A DNA stretch of 64,000 nt from Rhynchopus sp. YZ270_cl-10 (Eukaryota; Euglenozoa; Diplonemea; Diplonemida; Diplonemidae), in assembly GCA_964035575.1 (NCBI GenBank), contig OZ037895.1, forward strand, positions 496,001 to 560,000, given 5' to 3'. Under the pieces are notes generated by a model, which had not been told where the DNA came from, searched no databases, and saw nothing but the letters and a program-made list of their open reading frames with translations. Positions 1 through 10,300 of the stretch are shown here, in pieces. The stretch's first letter is position 1, and each line of letters opens with the position of its first letter. The position numbers and the translations under genes are program-made.

Positions 1-1626
1 GTCCTTGCCGTGGTGTGCAGCAAGCACAGCCTCAACGTCCGCTGGCGTCGACACAGCCTGCCCTGCGACCTGCTCCACCTGCATCGAGGGGCACATGCCT
101 GCCACAGAGGCGGCAGACCCTGGTGTCACCTCGGCAATGCGGCAGGTGCTGTCCAGGCGCACACCCATGCTGCGTGTGTGCAGCATCTTCATCTTCTTCT
201 GTGCTGATGCTGATGCTGAAGAGGCAGACTCGCACGTGAGGTCGCGTGGCAGGGTGACTGTCACAGCAAGCTCGACACGGCCCATGTCTGCGCCAGCCTT
301 TGCGGTGGTGGTGCTGCTTGTCTGCGTGGCAGTCCTGGTGCTGCGGCTCCCCGCATCGTCAATGGTCACCCGCACCCCGCCAGCGTGCTCCCGCATGTTC
401 AGCTCGCACACCTGCATCAGCGTCACCCCGAGGTTCCCAGCAAGCGTCACAATGACAGCCAGCTTGTCCTGCACAGGGCACTCCCGCACAGACTCGACCT
501 TGTGTCCCTCGAGCAGCTCCTCCACGGCACGCCGCAGCTGTGCCGGGCGCGAGGCCAGCGTCGGTGTGAGCCACCCGATCCAGAGGCGCGTCGTGGTGCG
601 CGCCACCATTGCACCGCTCCCGCGCCCACCACGCTGCTCCGCCTCGTTGTCCTCCTCGGTGAGTGAGGCTGCTGCTGCCCGCGAGGGGAAGTTGTGCTGC
701 ACAAAGCACCGGTCTGCCAGCTCCCGCAGCGCCGCCACGAGACGCACCCTGTCCGGCCCATACGGCACCCGCAGTGTCTTCTCGATCTCCGGCATGTGCA
801 CCGCGTTCGCCCCGTCGAACACCATCTGCCGCACCGCCGGACGTGCCACCCCGTTCCTGCTGTACTGCAACGTGCGTGCAGTGCGGTCCCCCGTCACCAC
901 CACCTTCCCGACCTGGTGCAGGTTGTTCACGTTCCACCACTCGATCGATTCCACCGTCCTGGTCAGCCCTGCGCGCTTCACGTCAACCCCGGACGGCACA
1001 GTGCTGCAGAGACGCACCCCCACTGCCCGCAGACCTTCGGGGGCGATCTCCACGTTGAACTCCACCGAGGCGTTGACCTCGAGGGCGTGCGCACACTGCG
1101 AGATGTGGCAGAACAGCTTCCCGACGTAGAGCGCAGGGTCGTCCGAGGCGTAGACCTGTCCTGCGGGCAGCACGATCGGTACGTCTGGGGCAACCATCCC
1201 GTAGCCACGTGCGTTCCACGACACCACACGGCCACGCTGGCGGGTGCTGCTGTCAACAATGCCCGTGAGGTGCAGGTCGAGCAGGGCACTGCCCGCACGC
1301 TTTGCGTCTGCCGGGGATGCGACTGCCGTCCCGTTCACGTGCGTGATGCGCATCCCAGCGATGACCCCGGCCACAGAGGCAGGCGACCCCTTCACAACCT
1401 TGCGCACCACGCAGCCGTCGCCCAGCACCATCCCAAGCGACGCCGTCTCGTGTGCACGCTGCACGCACAGCGACACCTGCACGGGGCGCATTGCCGGTGC
1501 CGCAGTGGCCTCTGCAGACGCAGCCGTCGACGCTGCCTCGCACGACGACGCCTCGCCCTCCGTCGTGTGGCTGCCCCGTGTCGACGTCGAGCCCAGCTTC
1601 GCCATGACCACGCTCGAGAGGTCCAT
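1..1626 (-). CDS. PDZ - cold-shock-like - PDZ protein, C-terminus beyond window
   Basis: An uninterrupted 542-codon minus-strand frame starts at an ATG at 1626 and runs off the left edge. Residues about 49-122 read as a PDZ domain (LGMVLGDG, then KGSPASVAGVIAGMRI and HVNGTAV). Residues about 131-205 look like a cold-shock/S1-type OB fold: GRVVSWNARGYGMV in the place of RNP1 and LFCHIS for RNP2. A second PDZ starts near residue 486 (MGVRLDSTC, then TPGSAASVAGMCPSMQV) and is cut by the edge. PDZ domains bind peptide C-termini or lipids and cold-shock domains bind single-stranded nucleic acid, so an RNA-linked scaffold is a reasonable guess but only inference. The start is supported by an in-frame stop just upstream and an AG 21 nt before the ATG (1648-1647). 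GC is much higher than in the DNA upstream. An opposite-strand 374-codon frame here has no recognisable domain and is taken as a shadow. Confidence 0.8.
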   Translation of the reverse strand, partial: MDLSSVVMAKLGSTSTRGSHTTEGEASSCEAASTAASAEATAAPAMRPVQVSLCVQRAHETASLGMVLGDGCVVRKVVKGSPASVAGVIAGMRITHVNGTAVASPADAKRAGSALLDLHLTGIVDSSTRQRGRVVSWNARGYGMVAPDVPIVLPAGQVYASDDPALYVGKLFCHISQCAHALEVNASVEFNVEIAPEGLRAVGVRLCSTVPSGVDVKRAGLTRTVESIEWWNVNNLHQVGKVVVTGDRTARTLQYSRNGVARPAVRQMVFDGANAVHMPEIEKTLRVPYGPDRVRLVAALRELADRCFVQHNFPSRAAAASLTEEDNEAEQRGGRGSGAMVARTTTRLWIGWLTPTLASRPAQLRRAVEELLEGHKVESVRECPVQDKLAVIVTLAGNLGVTLMQVCELNMREHAGGVRVTIDDAGSRSTRTATQTSSTTTAKAGADMGRVELAVTVTLPRDLTCESASSASASAQKKMKMLHTRSMGVRLDSTCRIAEVTPGSAASVAGMCPSMQVEQVAGQAVSTPADVEAVLAAHHGKD

Positions 1627-1813
1627 ATTCTTCAACAAAATAAAACCTGTTGTGCGGCGTGTGAAGTTGAGGCTAAGGTTATATCATTTTTAAAAAAGGG
1701 ACAATTTCTCTTGAATTTTTTTTGCAGAATGGGGGGTGTAGTGTGCCAGATGCAAGGACAAAGGGAATAGGGAAAGATAAGTTTGGTAAGATGAGGACTC
1801 ACAAAAAAGGAAC

Positions 1814-1854
1814 GTTTATAAGATGATCCTAAGCCTCTCGTGCTTAGTCACCTT
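1814..1854 (-). repeat. family A hairpin (reference copy)
   Basis: Read as minus-strand RNA this folds into an outer stem AAGGUGA with UCAUCUU (one G-U pair), an inner stem CUAAGC with GCUUAG, a GA bulge and the loop ACGAGAG. On the plus strand the G-U pair becomes an A-C mismatch, so the minus strand, the gene strand, is the better-folded transcript. It is preceded on the plus strand by GTTTATA, as in many copies. Its function is unknown. Confidence 0.85.
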
Positions 1855-1937
1855 GTGTGAAAAAAAAAAAAAGGTAGGAAACGCCACTGGACGCAGTCAC
1901 CGCAAAAAGAAAAGAAGGGAAAAAAGGAAATAAAGAG

Positions 1938-1984
1938 AAGTTGAAAGTGCAAACGCCTCACCGTTCATCAGCGGACGCAGGCAC
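1938..1984 (-). repeat. family S element
   Basis: Carries the family core GTGCAAACGCC and GGACGCAGGCAC (plus strand), which pair as an interrupted stem. The second T-arm-like hairpin of the full family is missing here. Confidence 0.7.
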
Positions 1985-2083
1985 ATGAAATAAAGAAAAA
2001 ATTCTTTGGAAGATGCATAGGGGGTCCTCCAAAATTCAAAAAAAAAAAGTAAAAAACAAAAAGAATACTTCACAAAGATGATC

Positions 2084-2110
2084 CCAAGCCTCTCTGTGCT
2101 TAGTCACCTT
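2084..2110 (-). repeat. family A hairpin
   Basis: Inner stem CCAAGC/GCTTAG: the change from CTAAGC gives a U-G wobble in minus-strand RNA but a C-A mismatch in plus-strand RNA. Loop CTCTCTGT. Same orientation as the other copies. Confidence 0.75.
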
Positions 2111-2173
2111 CATTATAATCGTTGCCGTACAGTATTAGCTCTACGGCTTTGCCCAAGGGGGTCGTCACAAATG

Positions 2174-2215
2174 TGACTTGAAATACAAACCCCTATGGCA
2201 ACGTACTTTGAAAGG
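2174..2215 (-). repeat. family T element
   Basis: TGACTTGAAATACAAA core, with AAATAC able to pair with GTACTTT (7 bp in minus-strand RNA with one G-U). The usual CTCTCGTG loop is diverged to CCTATGGC. Confidence 0.5.
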
Positions 2216-2327
2216 CGCAATAATAATAATAAACTAAACCCCCCCTCTGCATAATATTAAATTACTCGTATTATTAATTATCTCGTATTATTAAATATAG
2301 CGCGTATTGTTCAATATAACTCATATT

Positions 2328-3700
2328 ATTCAATATAATATACATAGCGCTCCAATTAGAGTGTTAGGGTATAATTAGAGTCTGGGATTTTGGGTCAAGT
2401 CAGTTAGAGTCCAGTTAGAGTATAATTAGAGTCGCTTTTCTTCAATTAGACTATAATTAGAGCGCAGTTAGAGCATAATTAGACTCTAACTACACTCTAA
2501 TTATAGTCTAATTAGAGTAAAACAACAGGCTTCTTGTAGGTGCAAACGCCTTAAGGAACCGGTTCCCCTAAGGTTCCTCTGTAGGACCCAGGTGTCCAGG
2601 TGCCCACATAGCTGAGAATAAGACTTGGGGACCCGGGACCCGGTTATTCTCAGCCGGACTGGGACACAACTATGTGAAGGCGCTGTGGGTCCGCCTGAAA
2701 GCGGGTCGGGGACCCGGTCGCGGGAGGGTGGGGGCCTAGTCCAAGTCCTACTGTACCTAGTACCCGGGACTCGGGACCCGGCTTATTCTCAGCTATGGGT
2801 ACCCGGACCCGCAGTGGCACATGCCCTCAAGTGTGAGTGACCCACACATGAGGGAATGCGACACCGCAAAAACTCTTCGTGCACCTTCGGGTGCAATGCC
2901 GCAGACAGGCCAAACAGCGTTGGACTCAGAGGAATTCCTGCTGTGCAGGTAACAAACATGAGAACCAACTCCCAGTAACAAGGGGCGCCTTTTGGCGGGC
3001 GTTGTTGAGGGTGTTTGGGGTGCAAAGTTTTCCACAATTTTGATGCGCGGGTACAGAAGTGTTGTCTTGTTCTTTCATCTCTAGGAATGTAAATGTCAAT
3101 CGAGTTTAACTACCACTAAGGGGTCGAAGGGGATAATCCCAGTATCAAAGGTTGTGTCGACGGGAAATCTATGAGTATACGTTCATTTCATCCGCAGAAA
3201 TAACTACTTATGAACCCAGGAGAGATCCAAGCCTCGCGCTAAACCACCACCCGCGATTGACTTAGATGTTATAACAAAGAGAATTCATAACAAACAACAC
3301 CCTACCCCATGCACACTAAAGTGCCATGCTTCAAGTGATCATGCCCTGGGCCAAAATTCCTGTGCTAAAAAGGCAACAAGACCAGTGTGAATTGTGCACT
3401 GGTTTTCTGGGGGAACAAACAATATTTTCTTGTATCTAGTCCTCTGCAAGCAGAAAACAGACGTTCTGGATTACAAAATCGAATTTCTTGCACTGGCTAT
3501 GCTCCCTGGGTTTATGGCTATAGCATTGGTTGATGTGCCCCTCTTATTGACCCTATTATAAGACTCTAATTAGAGTCTAATTAGAGTCCAGTTAGAGTAT
3601 TAGAGTTCAGTTAGAGTTTTAAAGACTCTAATTATACTCTAACTGCCGACTCTAATTATCTAGTTGGAGTCTAATTAGAGCGCTATGTATAATATAAGTC
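2328..3700 (+). repeat. module D copy 1
   Basis: Ends are inverted repeats (ATACATAGCGCTC at the left, GAGCGCTATGTAT at the right) followed inward by arrays of TTAGAGT-like heptamers in both senses. Compared with copy 2 it lacks about 570 bp of the centre, joined near 3048. Surrounded by CGTATTATTAAATA tandem motifs. Confidence 0.75.
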
Positions 3701-3924
3701 ATATTATTCACATATTCGTATTATTAAATAGCGCATTTTTTATTTTTTATTTGCTTTTCCCCCTGTGTTTGTGAACAAAACATGCACGAAGCCCCAGCCA
3801 AGACGGGGAGTATTTTTTATTTCGCGAAGAAAAAAAGCATTTTGGCTGGGCGTTCTCGTATTATTAAATATAAGCACCCATTTTCGTATTATTAAATAAT
3901 ATTCGTATTATTAAATATAACTCT

Positions 3925-5845
3925 ATACATAGCGCTCTAATTAGAGTATTAGGGTATAATTAGAGTCTGGGATTTTGGGCCAAGTCAGTTAGAGTCCAGT
4001 TAGAGTATAATTAGAGTCGCTTTTCTTCAATTAGACTATAATTAGAGTGCAGTTAGAGCATAATTAGACTCTAACTACACTCTAATTATAGTCTAATTAG
4101 AGTAAAACAACAGGCTTCTTGTAGGTGCAAACGCCGTAAGGAACCGGTTCCCCTAAGGTTCCTCTGTAGGACCCAGGTGCCCAGATACCCACATAGCTGA
4201 AAATAAGACTTGGGGAACCGAGTTCTCAGCCGGACTGGGACACAATATGTGAAGGCGCTGTGGTCCGCCTGAAAGCGGGTCGGGGACCCGGTCGCGGGAG
4301 GGTGGGGGCCTAGTCCTAGTCCTACTGTACCTAGTACCCAGTACCGGGACTCGGGACCCGGCTTATTCTCAGCTATGGGCACCCAGGTACTCAGACCCGC
4401 GCAGTGGCACATGCCCTCAAGTGTGTGTGCCCCATACATTAGGGAATGCGATGCAAAAACTCTATGTGCACCTCCGGTGCAACGCCGCAGACAGGCCAAG
4501 CAGCGTTGGACTCAGAGGAATGCCTGCTGTGCAGGTATCAAACATGAGAAACTCCCAGCAACAAGGGGCGCCTTTTGGCGGGCATTATTGAAGGTGTTTG
4601 GGGTGCAAAATTTTCTACAAATGTTGATGCGGCGCTACCTACTGTTCCCAGTCAAAACACCACTATTTCATCTGAAGTTGGGTTTTCAGACCTGAAAATG
4701 CCCCTGTTTAAGAGTATGGGTTCATATTTTGTGAAAATTTAAGTCACTAAAATTTTGTCCATTTTTCCGAATATGCCCCACCACAGCCTGGGATTGGCTC
4801 GGAAATGCCACAAAACACTGTTTTTTCACCCCCAGACGTAACCCTATTTGAGGTGCGTTTTTTTGGTCCCGAAACACGATTTTTCAGATTTTTTTCCAAA
4901 AGTTAGCGCGAAGCCTGTACGCCAACAGGTTATCTTGACTTTCCCTCCCGTCTTCCTCCACGGGAAAAATCAACCAAATATCTTCGGACACAGAATCCTC
5001 CATGTACGAGTGGGTCACATGATATAATTCTATCATGTGACCCCACCGTGGAGAGCAATCGGCTCGCGCATCAAAAGAAAGCAGAGAAAAGGGGAAAAGA
5101 AAAAGACAAAAGTTGGGTACCGTGCGCCTGCGGCGCTACCTGTTCCCAGTCAGGAACGCCACAATTTTATCCGAATTTGGATTTTCCGACCTGAAAATGA
5201 CCAGAAGTGGTGTCTTGTTCTTTCATCTGTAGGAATGTAAATATCAATCGAATTTAACTACCACTAAGGGGTCGAAGGGGTAATCCCAGTATCAAAGGCT
5301 GTGTTGACGGGAAATCTATAGCGAGCATACGTTCATTTCAGCCGAAGAAATACTACTTATGAACCCAGGAGAGATCCAAGCCTCGCGTTGAACAACTACC
5401 CGCGATCGACAATACCAAAAGAGAATTCATAACAAAACAACACTGCCCCATACACACTAAATAGCCATGCTTCAAGTGCATGCCCCTGGGCCAAAATTCC
5501 TGTGCTAAAAAGGCAACAAAACCATCCACAAGGAGTGTGAATTGTGCACTGGTTTTCTGGGGGAACAAACAATATTTTCTTGTGTCTGGTTCTCTGCAAG
5601 CAGAGAACAGACTATCTGGATTACAAAGTCGAATTTCTTGCACTAGCTATGACCCCTGGGTTGATGGCTATAGCATTGATTGATGTGCCCCTCTTTATTG
5701 ACCCTCTTATAGGACTCTAATTAGACTCTAATTAGAGTCCAGTTAGAGTATTAGAGTTCAGTTAGAGTTTTAAAGACTCTAATTATACTCGAACTGCCGA
5801 CTCTAATTATCTAGTTAGAGTCTAATTGGAGCGCTATGTATATAA
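3925..5845 (+). repeat. module D copy 2 (longer)
   Basis: Direct copy of module D with the central segment that copy 1 lacks. That segment holds a perfect palindrome near 5012-5042 (GGTCACATGATA against TATCATGTGACC) and the motif GTACCGTGCGCCTGCGGCGCT, both of which recur at 43.0-43.1 kb. Frames of 137 aa or less inside are not convincing as genes. Confidence 0.75.
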
Positions 5846-5884
5846 CTCGTATTATTAATTTAATATTATGCAGAGGGGGGGTTT

Positions 5885-6046
5885 AGACGATATCATCCGC
5901 CAACTGATCTTGATAACAAAAAATATAACAGTATTTTTCGTTGAACGCAGCCAAATAGGGGGTAGCAATCTATTTGGCACAAGGTGAAAGGATTCAAGGG
6001 GAAATACTGTTATACACGATCTGAACGTTGGCTTTCTTTTTTGTTT
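5885..6046 (+). mobile_element. family C MITE, copy 1
   Basis: About 160 bp from GACGATATCATCCGCCAAC to GAACGTTGGCTTTC. Both ends contain inverted CCAAC, GATCTTG or GATCTG, and ATAACA blocks. Related copies lie at 36.4, 40.8 and 50.7 kb, the last two inverted. The left end abuts the 3.65-kb composite, which appears to have inserted into it. Confidence 0.75.
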
Positions 6047-6095
6047 AGGTGAACCTCCTGCTTAGATTCACTTTCAATTCGGCATTTGAGGTGAA

Positions 6096-6165
6096 CTTGA
6101 AAAGTGCAAAAACGTCTGTGCAAGACACACAGACACGCCGGTTCTCCGTGAGGGTATCAAAACCT
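6096..6165 (-). repeat. family S element, divergent
   Basis: AAAGTGCAAAAACGTCTGTG followed by ACACAGACACGCCGG; the internal stem has drifted but remains self-complementary (GTCTGTG/CACAGAC). Confidence 0.5.
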
Positions 6166-6220
6166 ATGTGGAGGGCTCTTTCATTGGTGTTCATCTACAT
6201 GGGGGAAAAAAAGAAAAGGG

Positions 6221-6290
6221 GTTTTTAGATACATTGTTGTAGTAGTGTAGTTGTCTCGGTTGTGTTGCCACAGTTGTTGCAATCTCTACT
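6221..6290 (-). repeat. family B-like short element
   Basis: GTAGTGTAGTTGTCTCGG followed by TTGTGTTGCCACAGTTG is shared with 47.4 kb, with 59.0 kb (diverged) and, inverted, with 36.25 kb. It resembles family B at its GTAGTGTAG segment. Confidence 0.6.
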
Positions 6291-6301
6291 TTCTACTTTT
6301 T

Positions 6302-6444
6302 CACGGGTTGCCTACGATCGTAGTACAATATTTTACGATCGTAACAATCGTAAAATATCGTACTACGATCAACTACGATCGCAGTACGATCAAAAAAAGA
6401 GCTACGATCGTAAGATATTGTACTACGATCGTAGGCAACCCGTG
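6302..6444. mobile_element. foldback MITE with CGATCG-rich arms
   Basis: A 143-bp element whose arms (left begins CACGGGTTGCCTACGATCG) are inverted for about 40 bp with one mismatch. CTTTTT directly precedes (6296-6301) and follows (6445-6450) it, a likely 6-bp target duplication. The centre carries further CGATCGTA/TACGATCG palindromes. Confidence 0.8.
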
Positions 6445-6451
6445 CTTTTTT

Positions 6452-6486
6452 AGATGAACCTAAACCTCTCGCTGCTTAGTCACCTA
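6452..6486 (-). repeat. family A hairpin
   Basis: Inner stem CTAAAC/GCTTAG gives G-U in minus-strand RNA and A-C in plus-strand RNA; loop CTCTCGCT. Confidence 0.75.
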
Positions 6487-6843
6487 GTAAAGAGAAGCTG
6501 AGCGTGGTCAAATACGGTGGTTCAGCAAAGTCGAATTTGGCTCAAACACAAAAACAAAACAAAAAAAAAACAAAAATGAACTTCTTTTGAACGCAGAGAG
6601 ACGGTATGATTGAGCGCCTTCTCAACTGATGCAGTCAGAATGGTCCATTTTGCTGTCAAAAAGGAATAAGAGAAAACTTTCAAAAGGAAAAAACAAGAGT
6701 AATCTTGGTACCAACAGCGCCTTTAAAAAAATGCAAAAATATCCATAAAGAAAAAACAATGGGGTTAGGTTATGAATGGATTGCTTACGGGCGGTAGTTG
6801 CGTCAAGGTAGGGTTAGGGGCAAAAAAAACAAAGAAAAGAAAA

Positions 6844-6884
6844 GTTTATAAGATGACTCTAAGCCTCTCCTGCTTAGTCACCTT
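6844..6884 (-). repeat. family A hairpin
   Basis: Near-reference copy with GTTTATA leader; only the loop (CTCTCCT) and the bulge differ. Confidence 0.8.
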
Positions 6885-7079
6885 GAGGACATTCGTTATC
6901 GCGCAGCAGAAAAGAAACGTTGAAAGATGAATCTGAATGTAAACACAAGGAAAGGGAAAGAATGTTAATGCTCCAAAGACAGCAGGCGCATCTTTCACAT
7001 CGCTTTTAAAATGGTCAAAACAAATACGGCCACCCCCAGGTAACCGACATAAAAAAAGGAAGAGAAAACCCAGGTGGTG

Positions 7080-7114
7080 AAGGTGAACCCATGCCTCTCG
7101 TACTTAGTCACCTT
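7080..7114 (-). repeat. family A hairpin
   Basis: The outer stem is AGGTGA/TCACCT, where the usual wobble has become Watson-Crick. The inner stem is degraded. It lies about 200 nt downstream of the DUF2828 stop codon. Confidence 0.7.
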
Positions 7115-7317
7115 CGCACCTAATGAAAATTATTTCGGTCACATGATTCATGCGACACTCCAAACCTTCGCATTGTAGGAGTGAATAATGAAGAAGTTAC
7201 AATGGGTATGTCACATCAACACTGCTGAGTAACTAGAGGGATGGGAGCAAAAAAATAATAATGTGAAAGATGCATCGCACATCTTTTGCACATAAGGTCG
7301 CTTTTCGAGCACACAGG

Positions 7318-10300
7318 TTACGGACACTCCACAGCAGGGACGGACAGGTCGTTGTATAGGTGGCAGCGTTCGCCGACGTTGTGGTTCATGAGGAAGCTTT
7401 GGTCGGTGGGCGACACGGAAGGCACGTTCCACCACACCACAAACGCATCGTAGGAGGAAGCAGCCTTGCCCCACCCGGAGCCTGCCCACGACCGCACACC
7501 ATTGACTGTGTCGAAGGGCAGGGCAGCCACACGTGTAGCAAGGCTGTGTGTCCTCTCCAACCATGGGAACTGCACCACGCCCCCATACGCCTGCACCAGC
7601 ACCTCTGTTGTCAGGTCTGCCAGAGACACGGCACCTTGCCACGCACGTCCAGGGAGGCGCAGCACAGCTCCCCCCGCGTCGGTCATCGCAGTGAAAATGT
7701 CTTTGATCAAGGCTTGCATGGCCTTAGAGACGTCAACAGCAGCATCCCACATGTGTCCAGGAATGCGTGCCACAGCCTTCCCCATGTCGATCAGCGCAAT
7801 GAACACATCCTTGATCAAAGTTTGCATGGCCTTAGAGACGTCAACAGCGGCGCCCCACATACGTCCAGGGATACGCGCCACCGCAGTGAATACATCACCG
7901 ACCAAGGTTTGCACGGACTTGGCAATATCAACGACAATATTCCACACCTGCCCAGGGATGCGTGCTACAGCCTTCCCCATGTCGATCAGCACAGTGAAAA
8001 CATCCTTGACCAAGGTTTGCACGGCCTTGGCAATGCTAACAGTACCATCCCACACGCGTCCAGGGATACGTGCCACTGCAGTGAAGATGTCCTTGATCAA
8101 GGTTTGCATGGCCTTAGAGACGTCAACAGCAGCGTCCCACATGTGTCCAGGAATGCGTGCCACAGCCTTCCCCATGTCGATCAGCGCAGTGAACACATCC
8201 CTGATCAAAGTTTGCATGGCCTTAGAGACATCAACAGCAACACCCCACATACGTCCAGGGATACGCGCCACTGCAGTGAATACATCACCGACCAAGGTTT
8301 GCACGGCCTTGGCAATGTCAACAGCAACATTCCATACGCGTCCAGGGATGCGTGCCACAGCCTTCCCCATGTCGATCAGCGCAGTGAACACATCCCTGAT
8401 CAAGGTTTGCATGGCCTTGGAGACGTCAACAGCAGCATCCCAGAGGTGTCCAGGGATACGCGCCACTGCAGCGAACATATCACCGACCAAGGTTTGCGTG
8501 GCCTTGGCAATATCAACGACAATATTCCACACCTGCCCAGGGATGCGTGCTACAGCCTTCCCCATGTCGATCAGCACAGTGAAAACATCCTTGACCAAGG
8601 TTTGCATGGCCTTGGCAATGCTAACAGTACCATCCCACACGCGTCCAGGGATACGTGCCACTGCAGTGAAGATGTCTTTGATCAAAGTTTGTGTGGCCTT
8701 AGAGACATCAACAGCAGCGTCCCACATGTGTCCAGGAATGCGTGCCACAGCCTTCCCCATGTCGATCAGCGCAGTGAAAACATCCTTGATCAAAGTTTGC
8801 ATGGCCTTAGAGACACCAACAGCAACACCCCACATACGTCCAGGGATACGCGCCACTGCAGTGAATACATCACCGACCAAGGTTTGCAGGGCTTTGGCAA
8901 TGTCAACGACAATATTCCACACCCGTCCAGGGATGCGTGCTACAGCCTTCCCCATATCCAACGGAACAGATAACACATCCTGGATCGAGGGCATAGTCTT
9001 AGAAATTTCAATAACGATATGCCACATGTGTCCAGGGATGCGTGCTACTGCAGCGTACAGGTCGCTACCCAAGGTTTGCATGGCCTTGGCACCTTCGACA
9101 GCAGCATCCCACATGTGTCCAGGAATGCGTGCTACAGCCTTCCCCATGTCGATCAGCGCAGTGAACACATCCCTGATCAAGGTTTGCATGGCCTTGGAAA
9201 CATCAACAGCAGCATCCCAGAGGTGTCCAGGGATACGTGCCACCCCAGTGAAGATGTCCTTGACCAAGGTTTGCAGGGCTTTGGCTATGTCAACGGCAGT
9301 GCCGTACACCAATGAGGGGAGCTCCACGACACCTTCCCAGATGTGCCCTGGGAGGGCGAGGATTTTGCGACAGACATCCCTGCACAGCAGGAAGTACGTC
9401 CGCACCAGACGCCACTGCTGTCCCCTCCACCACAGGTACCGCGAACGCCCAGTCGAGAAGTCCGCCGAGAGCAGGCCCTTTGCCGCCACGAGGGACGTCC
9501 CGCTAGCGAGGTAGACACGCCTGCCATCGATGTTCGGCAGCTCATAGCCCAAGGACCACATGAACACCTTAGGCATGCGGTAGCCTGCTGCAGCGTACTC
9601 CCCTTCCACCTCGCTGACGACGTAGTCCCACTCATCTTCACCTGGGCAGGCGTAGATGAAGCACAGTCCTGCCTGCTCCACCTCGTACTCAGTGAAGCTC
9701 CCTGCAACGGCGTACTTGAGGAAGGCACGGAACACACGGATGTAGTCAGCGTTGTCACACCCAGCACACTGCTCTTTCATGGCGTGAGTGTTCTGCAGCA
9801 CGTCCCCCGACGTCTGCGGCACCAACACACCCTTCCACGAAATAATCGTGCGGTCAAAGGGGTGGCCTGCATGGTTCGTCTTCGCAAGAAGCATTGCGAG
9901 GGACACAGCAGTCTTGCTGGCATCGCCGTACTTCTCATTGGGCTCAAAGTTGGTCACCCCGCAGACCGGAATCAAACAGGCAAGCCCCTTATGCCGTGTA
10001 CAGCCTAGCGCACTGTTCTCCATTGCCTGCCACTGCGCGCTGATGTCAGCCACGCTCTGTTCGTCTGTACTCTTCTCATACAACTCTTCGACGCGCTCTA
10101 GCATTGCTGAGGGTGCGATTTGCGGTGCGATGGGTGCTGCTGCTGCTGCTGCAGCTGCGTAGGCTTTGGGTGCACGCTCCTTAAAACCTTTTCCATAAAG
10201 GTCGCGACAGAGCGCTGCCATGCGGACGGTCTGACCCATACTGGCCCATTCCCCTTTGCCGACGTAGCTCTCTGCCAGCTCGGTGCGTCGACGAATGATT

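Larger units (their letters stand above)
1627..2233. other. intergenic DNA with short hairpin elements
   Basis: There is no coding frame I can support. The interval carries two family A hairpins, one family S element and one family T element (listed separately), embedded in A/T runs. Confidence 0.7.
2234..5886. mobile_element. composite non-autonomous DNA transposon, 3.65 kb
   Basis: Bounded by perfect 31-bp terminal inverted repeats, 2234-2264 (begins CTAAACCCCCCCTCTGC) and 5856-5886. The sequence just outside is consistent with a TA duplication: the left flank ends AAAC and the right continues GACGATATC, which matches AAACTAGACGATATC inside the family C MITE at 50.8 kb. The interior holds two direct copies of a 1.4-1.9 kb module, each with its own inverted ends. 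No transposase frame is visible, so it would depend on another element; a Tc1/mariner-type partner would fit the TA target (inference). Confidence 0.75.

Noticed and set aside
5-1129. Plus-strand 374-codon frame
   Set aside because: The minus strand carries a longer frame with two PDZ domains and a cold-shock-like fold; the plus frame has no domain and is its shadow.
7360-9514. Long plus-strand frames (up to 682 codons) opposite the DUF2828 repeats
   Set aside because: They exist only because the repeat array lacks reverse-frame stops; the domain evidence is all on the minus strand.
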